Source of the DNA: Mesoaciditogaceae bacterium
Lineage (GTDB): Bacteria; Thermotogota; Thermotogae; Mesoaciditogales; Mesoaciditogaceae
Assembly (NCBI GenBank): GCA_015486145.1
Contig: WFSH01000127.1
Coordinates: forward strand, 1 to 8,933
DNA length: 8,933 nucleotides
Direction of reading: 5' to 3'
Part shown: positions 1-6,210 of the stretch, piece by piece
Numbering within the stretch: the stretch's first letter is position 1
Layout: each line of letters opens with the position of its first letter
Program-made: the position numbers and the translations under genes
The notes under the pieces: generated by a model
Seen by the model: the letters and a program-made list of their open reading frames with translations, nothing else
What the model was told of the DNA's origin: nothing
The model's database searches: none

Positions 1-36
1 AACAGGATGTTAGTATGCAGCGTGCTCTGTTTTTTT
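1..36 (+). terminator. Possible terminator tail of a gene to the left (weak)
   Basis: A run of seven T residues (30-36) follows a small inverted structure: AACAG at 1-5 can pair with CTGTT at 27-31, and GCA at 17-19 with TGC at 23-25. The pairing is weak as seen, and the true stem could begin left of the window. A plus-strand intrinsic terminator for an upstream gene is an inference from the T run and its place in non-coding sequence. Confidence 0.25.
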
Positions 37-123
37 GTCATTCTGAACTTGATTCAGAATCTCGATCCACCTTGTTAGTTGCTTGGAGATCCTGAATAGT
101 TCCTTCGGAACTTTCAGGATGAC
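37..123. repeat. REP-like palindromic element made of two facing hairpins
   Basis: The element has two related halves in inverted orientation. The left half starts GTCATTCTGAA and folds on itself: ATTCTGAA (40-47), loop of five bases, TTCAGAAT (53-60). The right half ends TTCAGGATGAC and folds as ATCCTGAA (89-96), one bulged T, AGTTCC (98-103), loop TTC, GGAACT (107-112), TTCAGGAT (113-120). Read outward from each end, both halves have the pattern GTCATYCTGAA ... ATTCAGRATCTC. Such architecture is typical of dispersed palindromic repeats. No transposase gene is present in the window, and there is only one copy here, so being a genome-wide repeat is an inference. It could also act as a transcription attenuator ahead of the phosphoesterase gene. 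Confidence 0.6.
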
Positions 124-189
124 GTTAAGGTCAAAGACTCCAAATAAAAGAGCGAATCCGGTTCTGACGGGACTTCGAAAAAAATTGCA

Positions 190-217
190 TTGACCGCTTG
201 TAAAGCGGTACTAAAAT
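190..217 (+). promoter_or_regulatory. Palindrome within a possible promoter upstream of the phosphoesterase gene
   Basis: A perfect inverted repeat, ACCGCTT (193-199) and AAGCGGT (203-209) with a three-base centre, sits between TTGACC (190-195) and TAAAAT (212-217). Those two hexamers are 16 bases apart and each matches the sigma-70 type consensus at five of six positions, so the palindrome would be an operator in the promoter spacer. A problem is that transcription would begin near 224, inside the ribosome binding site AAGGGGG (221-227). The promoter reading is therefore doubtful, and the palindrome may instead be a leader hairpin or a protein-binding site on its own. Confidence 0.3.
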
Positions 218-235
218 GTCAAGGGGGTTAAATAA

Positions 236-1405
236 ATGAAATTCAAATCAAGAAAATTCTTCTTTTTGTGTCTCTTCTTTATAGTTGTAACGTTTTTGGG
301 ATTTTCACAACAATTCAGGTTTGTGGTTTTCGGAGACAACAGACCCTTCAACAATCAAGATGTTCAGCCTCCAATTTTTAGGCAAATAGTTCGAGAGGTT
401 GAATGGATACACCCAGATTTTGTCGTAGACGTCGGAGATCTCGTTTATGGATACGGTGCTGATGCACAACGTACGCGTCAGGAATACGTCGATTTTCTTA
501 AAATTGTCAAAGCTCTCGATATGCCATTTTACACGGTTGTTGGCAACCACGACGTTGCCGGTGCAGGAGGCCAGAAAGATTACGTAACGCTTCTAAAAAA
601 ACCGTTGTACTACTCGTTCAATTACAAAAAAAGTCGTTTCATCGTGCTCGATACAAATGTGAACTTTCCGGACGGTAAATTCACACAAGCTCAGTACGAT
701 TGGCTGGTAAATGATTTGAAATCCGCAACATCTGACGAAAACATTTTCATATTCATGCACAAACCACTTCGAGAATATTGGAATATCAACAAAACAGCTT
801 GGAGTGACAAAATCAAAGCTCAAAAAGTAAAAACGCTCTTGAATAGATTCAATTCCAAATATCACAACATCAGGATCGTTTTTCAAGGCCATGAACATCT
901 CTATTGGAAAAAAGAAGTTGATGGAATAATTTACATGATCACCGGAGGAGCGGGAGCGCCCTTGGAAGGGGAACCACAAAACGGCGGATTTTACCACTTT
1001 GTGGTCGTGACGGTTAATGGTACACATGTTAAAACCAACGTTTTTCTGCCGGATTACTTTAACGTGAAATACTCACCGTCAGACTTAGGCCATTCTACCA
1101 AGGTCACGGCAATCGTGGAAAATCGCCTTCCATCGGTCTACAACAAGTTGGTGATAAAAGGCTTAAAATTCGTCATGCCAAAAGCTTCATCGTATAAAGT
1201 CACCGGAAATGTTCCCTGCAAAATTTGGAAAATAACTCAGAATAACAGCAAAACAGTTGACGTGTGGGTCGAGGCAACCCTCAAACTCAACACTTTGAAC
1301 ATGAAAAATCTTTTCAAAGCTGCCATATCCTTTTTCTCTAACCATACCATTGAAGGCGTTTTTAGAATTGTGAAAGATTTTGTAACTGTCACCGCGATAA
1401 AGTAA
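236..1405 (+). CDS. Secreted calcineurin-like metallophosphoesterase
   Basis: This 389-residue protein carries the ordered motifs of the calcineurin-like (Metallophos, PF00149) family: GDNR at 33-36, GDLVYG at 67-72, GNHD at 103-106, the metal-ligand His175 in MHKP, and GHEH at 218-221. These residues normally hold a two-metal centre that hydrolyses phosphate esters; the substrate cannot be told. Residues 1-24 form a signal peptide: basic SRK at 5-7, a hydrophobic core, and GFS before Gln25, with no lipobox, so secretion across the inner membrane is likely. About 115 residues after the catalytic domain (from roughly 275) match nothing I recognise and look beta-rich. The ATG has the ribosome binding site AAGGGGG eight bases upstream. 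The gene stands alone and converges on the transporter gene, so its neighbours give no clue to its role. Family assignment is firm and the substrate is unknown. Confidence 0.88.
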   Translation: MKFKSRKFFFLCLFFIVVTFLGFSQQFRFVVFGDNRPFNNQDVQPPIFRQIVREVEWIHPDFVVDVGDLVYGYGADAQRTRQEYVDFLKIVKALDMPFYTVVGNHDVAGAGGQKDYVTLLKKPLYYSFNYKKSRFIVLDTNVNFPDGKFTQAQYDWLVNDLKSATSDENIFIFMHKPLREYWNINKTAWSDKIKAQKVKTLLNRFNSKYHNIRIVFQGHEHLYWKKEVDGIIYMITGGAGAPLEGEPQNGGFYHFVVVTVNGTHVKTNVFLPDYFNVKYSPSDLGHSTKVTAIVENRLPSVYNKLVIKGLKFVMPKASSYKVTGNVPCKIWKITQNNSKTVDVWVEATLKLNTLNMKNLFKAAISFFSNHTIEGVFRIVKDFVTVTAIK

Positions 1406-1447
1406 AAAAGAGGTTGCTTGGAAATGCCATGTAAATGAGTGCTTGAT

Positions 1448-2191
1448 TCAAAAAACAAGAAACTTTACAGCTCCAGCGATTATGGCGACAAAAACCACGT
1501 ATTTTATCCATTTGGCACCTTTCAATACAGTAAATTTCGTTCCTAAAACAGCGCCCGTCATATTTCCAGCGGCAAGTACAAAACCAATAATCCAGTCCAC
1601 TTTTCCGTTTGCCACAAAAATCGCAAGAGAGGCGACGGTGTATATCGCTATAATGGTAACCTTTGCGGCACTTGTTTTTATCAGATCCAACCCCTCCACA
1701 AGAACAAGTGCCGCGATGAAAAAGAAACTTACACCAGCTTGGATGAACCCACCGTATATTCCTATAGCGAAGAAAATAAGATACGAGAGCCATTTATTTT
1801 TATTTTTACTCTTTAAACCTTTCTCCCATATGCTGGGCTTAGAAATCATGAAAGCGCCCATGGCCAAAAGAAGTACTCCTACAATCTTCTGAAGCATATT
1901 TCTATCTATTTGAACGACTATGAGTGTCCCAACTATCGCTCCCAACGTTGCTGGAATTGCAAGCGTTAACGCCTTTCTTAAAACGTTTATTTTCTCTCTT
2001 TTAAACTGTCTGGTGGCAACAATGTTTTGAAGCAAAATGGCAACTCTGTTTGTGCCGTTTGCAACTCCTATTCCGAGTCCAAGAAAAGTCAGCAGAGGGA
2101 GTGTTAACATGGAACCACCCCCAGCTACCACGTTCAAAAAGCCAGCACCGATTCCAACTAAATAAGTAAGCACGTAGAGAATCCAGTTCAT
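1448..2191 (-). CDS. TauE/SafE (TSUP) family membrane transporter
   Basis: This 247-residue, almost wholly hydrophobic protein has about eight predicted membrane segments arranged as two related halves. The duplicated signature is visible: a GIGAGFLNVVAGGGS stretch at residues 13-27 with SMLTLPLL after it, and GIYGGFIQAGVSFFFIAAL at 144-162. A basic, hydrophilic loop at about 121-134 separates the halves. This is typical of the TSUP family (PF01925), whose studied members move sulfite, sulfoacetate, taurine-derived or other small organic anions across the inner membrane. The ATG has AGGAG six bases upstream (2198-2202). It lies 120 bases downstream of the CoA-transferase subunit B gene on the same strand, so it may be cotranscribed and could carry a short organic acid linked to that enzyme. 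That link is inference; the substrate cannot be read from sequence. Confidence 0.87.
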   Translation of the reverse strand: MNWILYVLTYLVGIGAGFLNVVAGGGSMLTLPLLTFLGLGIGVANGTNRVAILLQNIVATRQFKREKINVLRKALTLAIPATLGAIVGTLIVVQIDRNMLQKIVGVLLLAMGAFMISKPSIWEKGLKSKNKNKWLSYLIFFAIGIYGGFIQAGVSFFFIAALVLVEGLDLIKTSAAKVTIIAIYTVASLAIFVANGKVDWIIGFVLAAGNMTGAVLGTKFTVLKGAKWIKYVVFVAIIAGAVKFLVF

Positions 2192-2311
2192 GTACTTCTC
2201 CTATTTTTTGCATTTACACGGATCAATTTGCATTGGCCTAATTAAGAGTACTTCTTTCACCAAAACATTACGCCAAAACAAAAGAGGCACTAAGTCAAAC
2301 TTGGGGTTCGA

Positions 2312-2965
2312 TCATTCCAATTTCATAACCGGAACACTTTCGGGAATTATCAAATGCGCTTCCGTGTTCTTCAAGACATCATCAATCGTGATACCTGGGG
2401 CAATTTCTTTCAAAACAAGTCCATCCTTTGTGGGCTCTATCACGGCCATTTCAGTTACAACCAGATCGACAGGCCGTATGGACGTGATCGGCAATGTACA
2501 CTCTTTGACTATTTTGGGCTTTCCTTTGGCAGTGTGAGTCATAGAAACAATAACTCGCTTTGCACCGGTTACGAGATCCATCGCTCCCCCCATGCCAGGT
2601 ATCATCTTGCCAGGTATCATCCAATTTGCAAGCCTGCCTTTTTCGTCAACCTGAAGCCCTCCAAGCACGGTAACATCCAGATGTCCACCACGGATCAGGC
2701 CAAAAGAGATCGTGCTGTCAAAACATGAGGCTCCTGGTAACGCACTAACGTACCCGGCGCTTGCATTGACTAAATCTGGATTCTCCATACCTTCCTGTGG
2801 AACTGGTCCCATTCCAATGATGCCGTTTTCGGATTCAAAAAAGACTGTAACACCTTTAGGGGTGTAGTTAGCAACAAGAGTGGGGGTTCCTATTCCCAAA
2901 TTGACGAGGTAGCCATCTTTCAATTCCAAGGCAATTCTTTTTGCAATAAGCGTTTTTGCATCCAT
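2312..2965 (-). CDS. 3-oxoacid / acetoacetate CoA-transferase, subunit B
   Basis: This 217-residue protein is the catalytic subunit of a family I CoA transferase (ScoB/CtfB/AtoA type). The active-site motif SENGIIGMGP is at 45-54, with Glu46 as the expected nucleophile that forms the glutamyl-CoA thioester. Other family blocks are GIGTP at 24-28, GGHLDVTVLGGLQVD at 93-107 and MIPGMGGAMDL at 121-131. With subunit A it moves CoA between acyl-CoA (acetyl-, butyryl- or succinyl-CoA) and acetoacetate in the cytoplasm. Its length is normal for the subunit. The start codon lies two bases after the subunit A stop, and its ribosome binding site GGAGG (2974-2978) is within the end of the subunit A gene, so the two are translationally coupled. 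The exact acyl-CoA partner cannot be fixed from sequence; with thiolase and a dehydrogenase nearby, acetoacetate is the likely acceptor. Confidence 0.93.
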   Translation of the reverse strand: MDAKTLIAKRIALELKDGYLVNLGIGTPTLVANYTPKGVTVFFESENGIIGMGPVPQEGMENPDLVNASAGYVSALPGASCFDSTISFGLIRGGHLDVTVLGGLQVDEKGRLANWMIPGKMIPGMGGAMDLVTGAKRVIVSMTHTAKGKPKIVKECTLPITSIRPVDLVVTEMAVIEPTKDGLVLKEIAPGITIDDVLKNTEAHLIIPESVPVMKLE

Positions 2966-2967
2966 AG

Positions 2968-3621
2968 TTAACGCCTCCCATCAACAGTTACGTAATTTAC
3001 CAGAACATTTGGTGTATGCACCTCGTCTGGCGTCATCGCACCAATTGGAACGATCTCTTCAACTTCGGCAATGACAACATTCGCCGCCATAGCCATAATG
3101 GGATTGAAATTTCTGGCAGTGAGAGAATAAACCAGATTTCCAAGGTAATCTGCTCGTTTGGCTTTTATGAGAGCAAAATCAGCGTGAATTGGCAGCTCCA
3201 AGAGATATTTTTTCTCGTTCAATTCGATCACTTGTTTTCCGTTTTCAACAATAGTTCCAACACCAGTTGGAGTGAGTACCCCTCCCAATCCCACACCAGC
3301 TGCCCGAATTCTCTCAGCGAGAGTGCCCTGGGGAACCAACTCTACTTCCAACTCTTTTTCTATCATCTGTCGCTGTGTCTCGGGATTTGTACCTATGTGC
3401 GATGTGATGAGTTTTTTCACGAGCTTTGCAACGATCAATTTGCCAATTCCACGATCCGGAAAAGCCGAATCGTTGCAAATAACGGTGAGATCTTTTTTCT
3501 TCTGTTTCACGATCTCGTCCATAAAACACTCCGGCGTACCAACCCCTAAAAATCCTCCAACCATGATAGTAGCACCGTCTGGTATCATTTCAACGACCTT
3601 TGTGGGTTTTAAAACTTTCAT
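2968..3621 (-). CDS. 3-oxoacid / acetoacetate CoA-transferase, subunit A
   Basis: This 217-residue protein is the partner subunit of the CoA transferase (ScoA/CtfA/AtoD type). Family blocks are visible in order: GGFLGVGTPE at 22-31, a Gly-rich GVGLGGVLTPTGVGT at 109-123 that helps form the CoA site, and NFNPIMAMAANVVIAEVEE at 171-189, followed by IVPIGAMTPDEVHTPNVLVN. It lacks the SENG nucleophile, as expected, since that residue is in subunit B. The ATG has GGAGG seven bases upstream (3629-3633). It is the first gene of the minus-strand block A-B-(transporter) and diverges from pxpA across a 127-base region with convincing promoters. Together with the thiolase and dehydrogenase encoded further right it suggests acetoacetate activation or release. 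Homologues include the butyrate-acetoacetate transferases of fermenters; succinyl-CoA specificity is the main alternative. Confidence 0.93.
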   Translation of the reverse strand: MKVLKPTKVVEMIPDGATIMVGGFLGVGTPECFMDEIVKQKKKDLTVICNDSAFPDRGIGKLIVAKLVKKLITSHIGTNPETQRQMIEKELEVELVPQGTLAERIRAAGVGLGGVLTPTGVGTIVENGKQVIELNEKKYLLELPIHADFALIKAKRADYLGNLVYSLTARNFNPIMAMAANVVIAEVEEIVPIGAMTPDEVHTPNVLVNYVTVDGRR

Positions 3622-3654
3622 ATTTTTACCTCCTCACCGATTGTATCATTCAGC

Positions 3655-3682
3655 TTGCTACCCACCTTAACTATGCTATTAT
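3655..3682 (+). promoter_or_regulatory. Probable promoter for the pxpABC operon
   Basis: TTGCTA (3655-3660) and TATTAT (3677-3682) are 16 bases apart on the plus strand. Transcription would start near 3689, leaving a leader of about 60 bases before pxpA. The -10 lies on the same bases as the -10 of the opposite promoter, so the two should compete for polymerase. Support comes from hexamers and spacing only. Confidence 0.45.
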
Positions 3683-3706
3683 ATTATAAGCGTTGTAATT
3701 CAACAA
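3678..3706 (-). promoter_or_regulatory. Promoter for the CoA-transferase genes
   Basis: On the minus strand, TTGTTG (plus 3706-3701) and a perfect TATAAT (plus 3683-3678) are separated by 17 bases, the ideal spacing for a housekeeping sigma factor. Transcription should start near 3671, giving a leader of about 50 bases before the subunit A start codon. A second TATAAT overlaps it at 3688-3683 but is only 12 bases from the same -35, so it is not the better choice. Confidence 0.65.
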
Positions 3707-3748
3707 ATTGTCTTCTCACATTAAAGGTGACGGAAAAGGGGTATTTTC

Positions 3749-4513
3749 ATGACTAAAAAAATAGACTTAAACAGCGATTTGGGGGAGGGTTTTGGAAAAT
3801 ACAAAGCCGTCAACGATGAAAAAATAATGGAAAACATCACCTCTGCCAACATCGCTTGTGGATATCATGCGGGAGATCCTTTGATCATGGAAAAAAGTGT
3901 CAAACTTGCCATAAAACATGGGGTGGCGATCGGTGCACACCCGGGCTTTCCAGACTTGATGGGTTTCGGTCGTAGAAAAATTGAAGTGAGTGTTGAGGAA
4001 GTCCGAGATTACGTGATTTACCAAATTGGGGCACTCATGGCTTTTGTTCATGCCCTCGGTGGAAATATGCAACATGTCAAACCCCACGGAGCTCTTTACA
4101 ACATGGCTTGTCAGGATTATAAAATAGCTTACGCTGTTGCGAAAGCTGTGTACGATGTCGATAAAGAATTGATACTTGTTGGTTTGTCGAATTCTCAGAT
4201 TCTCAAAGCGGGAAGAGACGTTGGACTTAAAGTGGCAAGTGAGGTCTTCGCAGACAGAGCTTACACCCAAGATGGAAGTCTTTTATCAAGAAATATGAAA
4301 GGTGCCGTTTTGGACAACATTGACCAAATATTGAGCAGGTCTCTCGAAATGGTGGAAAAAGGGACAATAACAACCATAAACGGTTCAAAAATAAAAATCG
4401 AAGCGGATACAATATGCGTGCATTCAGATACACCAAAGTCTGTGGAAATCACTCGGAAATTGAAAGAAAATTTCATTCTTCACGGTGTAAAAGTGGAAAG
4501 GATTGGCAAATGA
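3749..4513 (+). CDS. pxpA: 5-oxoprolinase subunit A (LamB/YcsF family)
   Basis: This 254-residue protein is a full-length LamB/YcsF family member. Conserved blocks run in order: DLNSDLGEGFG at 6-16, SANIACGYHAGDP at 32-44, GAHPGFPDLMGFGRR at 62-76, VKPHGALYN at 110-118, EVFADRAYTQDGSL at 165-178 and ICVHSDTP at 222-229. The acidic and His residues in these blocks are the usual candidates for catalysis and metal or substrate binding. With PxpB and PxpC it forms the bacterial ATP-dependent 5-oxoprolinase, which opens 5-oxoproline (pyroglutamate) to glutamate in the cytoplasm. The ATG is preceded by AAAGGGG (3735-3741) at seven bases. It is the first gene of a tight three-gene operon, its stop overlaps the pxpB start, and its promoter region is shared with the divergent CoA-transferase genes. 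Confidence 0.95.
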   Translation: MTKKIDLNSDLGEGFGKYKAVNDEKIMENITSANIACGYHAGDPLIMEKSVKLAIKHGVAIGAHPGFPDLMGFGRRKIEVSVEEVRDYVIYQIGALMAFVHALGGNMQHVKPHGALYNMACQDYKIAYAVAKAVYDVDKELILVGLSNSQILKAGRDVGLKVASEVFADRAYTQDGSLLSRNMKGAVLDNIDQILSRSLEMVEKGTITTINGSKIKIEADTICVHSDTPKSVEITRKLKENFILHGVKVERIGK

Positions 4514-5202
4514 GAAAACAATTTGAATGCGTTCCATACGGGGACACGGCGGTGCTTGTCAATTTTACAAACAAAATAGATCCCAAAGTAAATTCGGCGG
4601 TGCACTCATTTTCGGCTGTAATTTCAAATGAAAAAATTGAGGGCATCGTCGAAACGATACCTGCGTATTCCTCTTTAACAATTATCTACGATCCAAAGCT
4701 CATCGATTTTTCAACCATCGTTGAGAAACTGAACAAATTGCACACTCAATGTGGTAAACAAACATCTCATTTCTCATCAATCAAAATCCCGATTCTCTAC
4801 GGAGGAGAATATGGGCCCGATTTACACTTTGTGGCAAAATACCATCACATCTCCATTGAAGAAGTCATAAAAATACACGCTTCTGCGGAATACCTTGTGT
4901 ACATGATAGGATTTACACCTGGATTTGCATATTTGGGAGGTATGTCTGAAAAAATAGCAACTCCAAGGCTGGAAAGTCCAAGGAAAAGTGTTCCAGCAGG
5001 TAGTGTTGGAATAGGCGACAAGCAAACTGGGATATATTCGATAGAAAGTCCGGGGGGATGGAGGATAATAGGAAGAACACCTCTTGAGCTGTTCAACACC
5101 AAAAAAGATCCACCCACATTGCTCAAACCAGGCGATAAGGTGAGATTCGTTCCAATAAGCAAAAAAGAATACGAACAACAACTAAAAAAATGGCAAAATT
5201 GA
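4510..5202 (+). CDS. pxpB: 5-oxoprolinase subunit B (KipI family)
   Basis: From the ATG at 4510 this is a 230-residue protein, close to the roughly 220 residues usual for the family. I chose this start because it overlaps the pxpA stop in ATGA, has AAAGGA (4497-4502) seven bases upstream, and gives the family-like beginning FECVPYGDTAVLVNF. The reading frame is open 96 bases further left, but that extension lies inside pxpA and is not family-like. KipI/AHS1 blocks are GFTPGFAYLGG at 134-144, VPAGSVGIGDKQTGIY at 161-176 and SPGGWRIIGRTP at 180-191. It works with PxpA and PxpC to hydrolyse 5-oxoproline to glutamate with ATP. The Bacillus homologue KipI was described as a kinase inhibitor, but the A-B-C gene order here favours the enzyme role. 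The last 13 bases overlap pxpC. Confidence 0.94.
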   Translation: MRKQFECVPYGDTAVLVNFTNKIDPKVNSAVHSFSAVISNEKIEGIVETIPAYSSLTIIYDPKLIDFSTIVEKLNKLHTQCGKQTSHFSSIKIPILYGGEYGPDLHFVAKYHHISIEEVIKIHASAEYLVYMIGFTPGFAYLGGMSEKIATPRLESPRKSVPAGSVGIGDKQTGIYSIESPGGWRIIGRTPLELFNTKKDPPTLLKPGDKVRFVPISKKEYEQQLKKWQN

Positions 5203-6197
5203 TCGTCAAATCTGGAGGGCTCTTTACAACCATTCAAGATCTTGGGCGTTATGGCTACCAGAAATACGGGATTCCTCCATCTGGGGCGATGGATGGTTTT
5301 GCGCTTCAAGTTTCTAACCTACTCGTTGGTAATAAAAGAAACGAGTCCGCATTAGAGATCACTTCTGCAGGATTTTCTGCCATATTTGAGGGAGAGTGTG
5401 AAATAGCTATAACCGGCGCTGATCTGAGTGCTACTCTGAACGGAAAAATGATGATGCCGTGGCAATCTTTTCACATTCAAGATGGAGACATTCTAAAATT
5501 TGAAAAGATAAAAAGTGGGTTCAGGGCTTACTTAAGTGTAAGTGGTGGGTTTGACATTCCCAAAATATTAGGTAGTAAATCAACTTATGTGCGTGCCAAA
5601 ATAGGCGGACATTATGGCAGGAAATTGCGGAATGGAGATGAAATTGCACTTAAAAGCAAAAATCTTCTCGTTTTCCATGGTACGAAAATACCATCTCATA
5701 TGATACCGACATATTCCAACCATGTGCGCGTGGTCTTGGGACCAGAAAGTGATCGATTTTCCAAAACCGAAATTGAAAAATTTTTCTCTTCAACTTATCG
5801 TTTGACTGCGCAAAGTGACAGGATGGGATACAGATTGAATGGGCCAACTTTGAGAGCCAAAGATGGTAAACACGACATCCTGTCAAACGGCATGATCATT
5901 GGGGCGATACAAGTTCCACCAGATGGTAACCCAATAGTGATGATGTCAGATCATCCAACAGTGGGAGGCTACGTTAAAATATCCACGGTTATTTCTGCAG
6001 ATATCCCTTCACTTGCTCAGCTCAAACCAGGCGACAAACTCTCTTTTGAACATGTGACTCTTGGAGAAGCAAGAAAAGCATACCTACACATGCAAAAAAC
6101 GCTGGACCTTTTAGAAACCCATATAAAGAAAAAGCCCAAAGTGTTTTTCATCAAAATTGGTGAAAAACTCTACAAAGTAAAAGTGAGGGCTCGTTAA
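5190..6197 (+). CDS. pxpC: 5-oxoprolinase subunit C (KipA/AHS2 family)
   Basis: This 335-residue protein has the KipA/AHS2 (biotin-dependent carboxylase-like) blocks: a GLFTTIQDLGRYGYQ stretch at 10-24 followed by GIPPSGAMD at 27-35, YLSVSGGFDIPKILGSKSTY at 114-133, QSDRMGYRLNG at 208-218 and SNGMIIGAIQVPPDGNP at 232-248, then MSDHPTVGGY. It completes the PxpABC 5-oxoprolinase. The ATG lies inside the end of pxpB, with a 13-base overlap in another frame. No Shine-Dalgarno sequence is visible before it (the upstream stretch is A-rich), so translation probably depends on coupling to pxpB. The family core ends near residue 300; the remaining 35 residues are basic, and residues 317-333 look like a short beta hairpin not needed by the core. 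The stop codon lies inside a hairpin shared with the converging pcp gene. Confidence 0.94.
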   Translation: MAKLIVKSGGLFTTIQDLGRYGYQKYGIPPSGAMDGFALQVSNLLVGNKRNESALEITSAGFSAIFEGECEIAITGADLSATLNGKMMMPWQSFHIQDGDILKFEKIKSGFRAYLSVSGGFDIPKILGSKSTYVRAKIGGHYGRKLRNGDEIALKSKNLLVFHGTKIPSHMIPTYSNHVRVVLGPESDRFSKTEIEKFFSSTYRLTAQSDRMGYRLNGPTLRAKDGKHDILSNGMIIGAIQVPPDGNPIVMMSDHPTVGGYVKISTVISADIPSLAQLKPGDKLSFEHVTLGEARKAYLHMQKTLDLLETHIKKKPKVFFIKIGEKLYKVKVRAR

Positions 6198-6210
6198 AAA
6201 TCCCTCACTT
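6181..6210. terminator. Bidirectional hairpin covering the stop codons of pxpC and pcp
   Basis: AAGTGAGGG (6181-6189) and CCCTCACTT (6202-6210) form a perfect nine-base-pair stem with a 12-base loop. The loop holds the pxpC stop TAA (6195-6197) and the right arm holds the pcp stop (6205-6207 on the minus strand). On the minus strand the stem is followed by TTACTTT, and with the last two T residues of the stem this makes a modest U-rich tail. On the plus strand the tail (ATTCTTGG) is weaker. A shared terminator for two converging operons is the simplest reading, better supported for the minus strand. Confidence 0.6.

Noticed and set aside
593..1027. 144-codon open frame on the minus strand opposite the phosphoesterase gene
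   Set aside because: The phosphoesterase has all its catalytic motifs on the plus strand; the opposite frame has no motif and is a by-product of codon use.
1389..1793. Cys- and Arg-rich open frame on the minus strand inside the transporter gene region
   Set aside because: It overlaps the well-supported transporter gene in another frame of the same strand, has no family motif and lacks a proper ribosome binding site.
3016..3549. 177-codon open frame on the plus strand opposite the CoA-transferase A gene
   Set aside because: It has no recognisable domain and lies fully opposite a conserved gene with a strong ribosome binding site and promoter.
4414..4509. N-terminal extension of pxpB by 32 codons
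   Set aside because: The extension lies inside pxpA and is not family-like; the ATG at 4510 overlaps the pxpA stop and has a spaced ribosome binding site.
4510..6197. KipI/KipA regulatory pair controlling a sporulation kinase, or urea/allophanate carboxylase parts
   Set aside because: The A-B-C order with pxpA and the nearby pcp gene fit 5-oxoprolinase better, and no kinase, biotin site or carboxylase gene is present.
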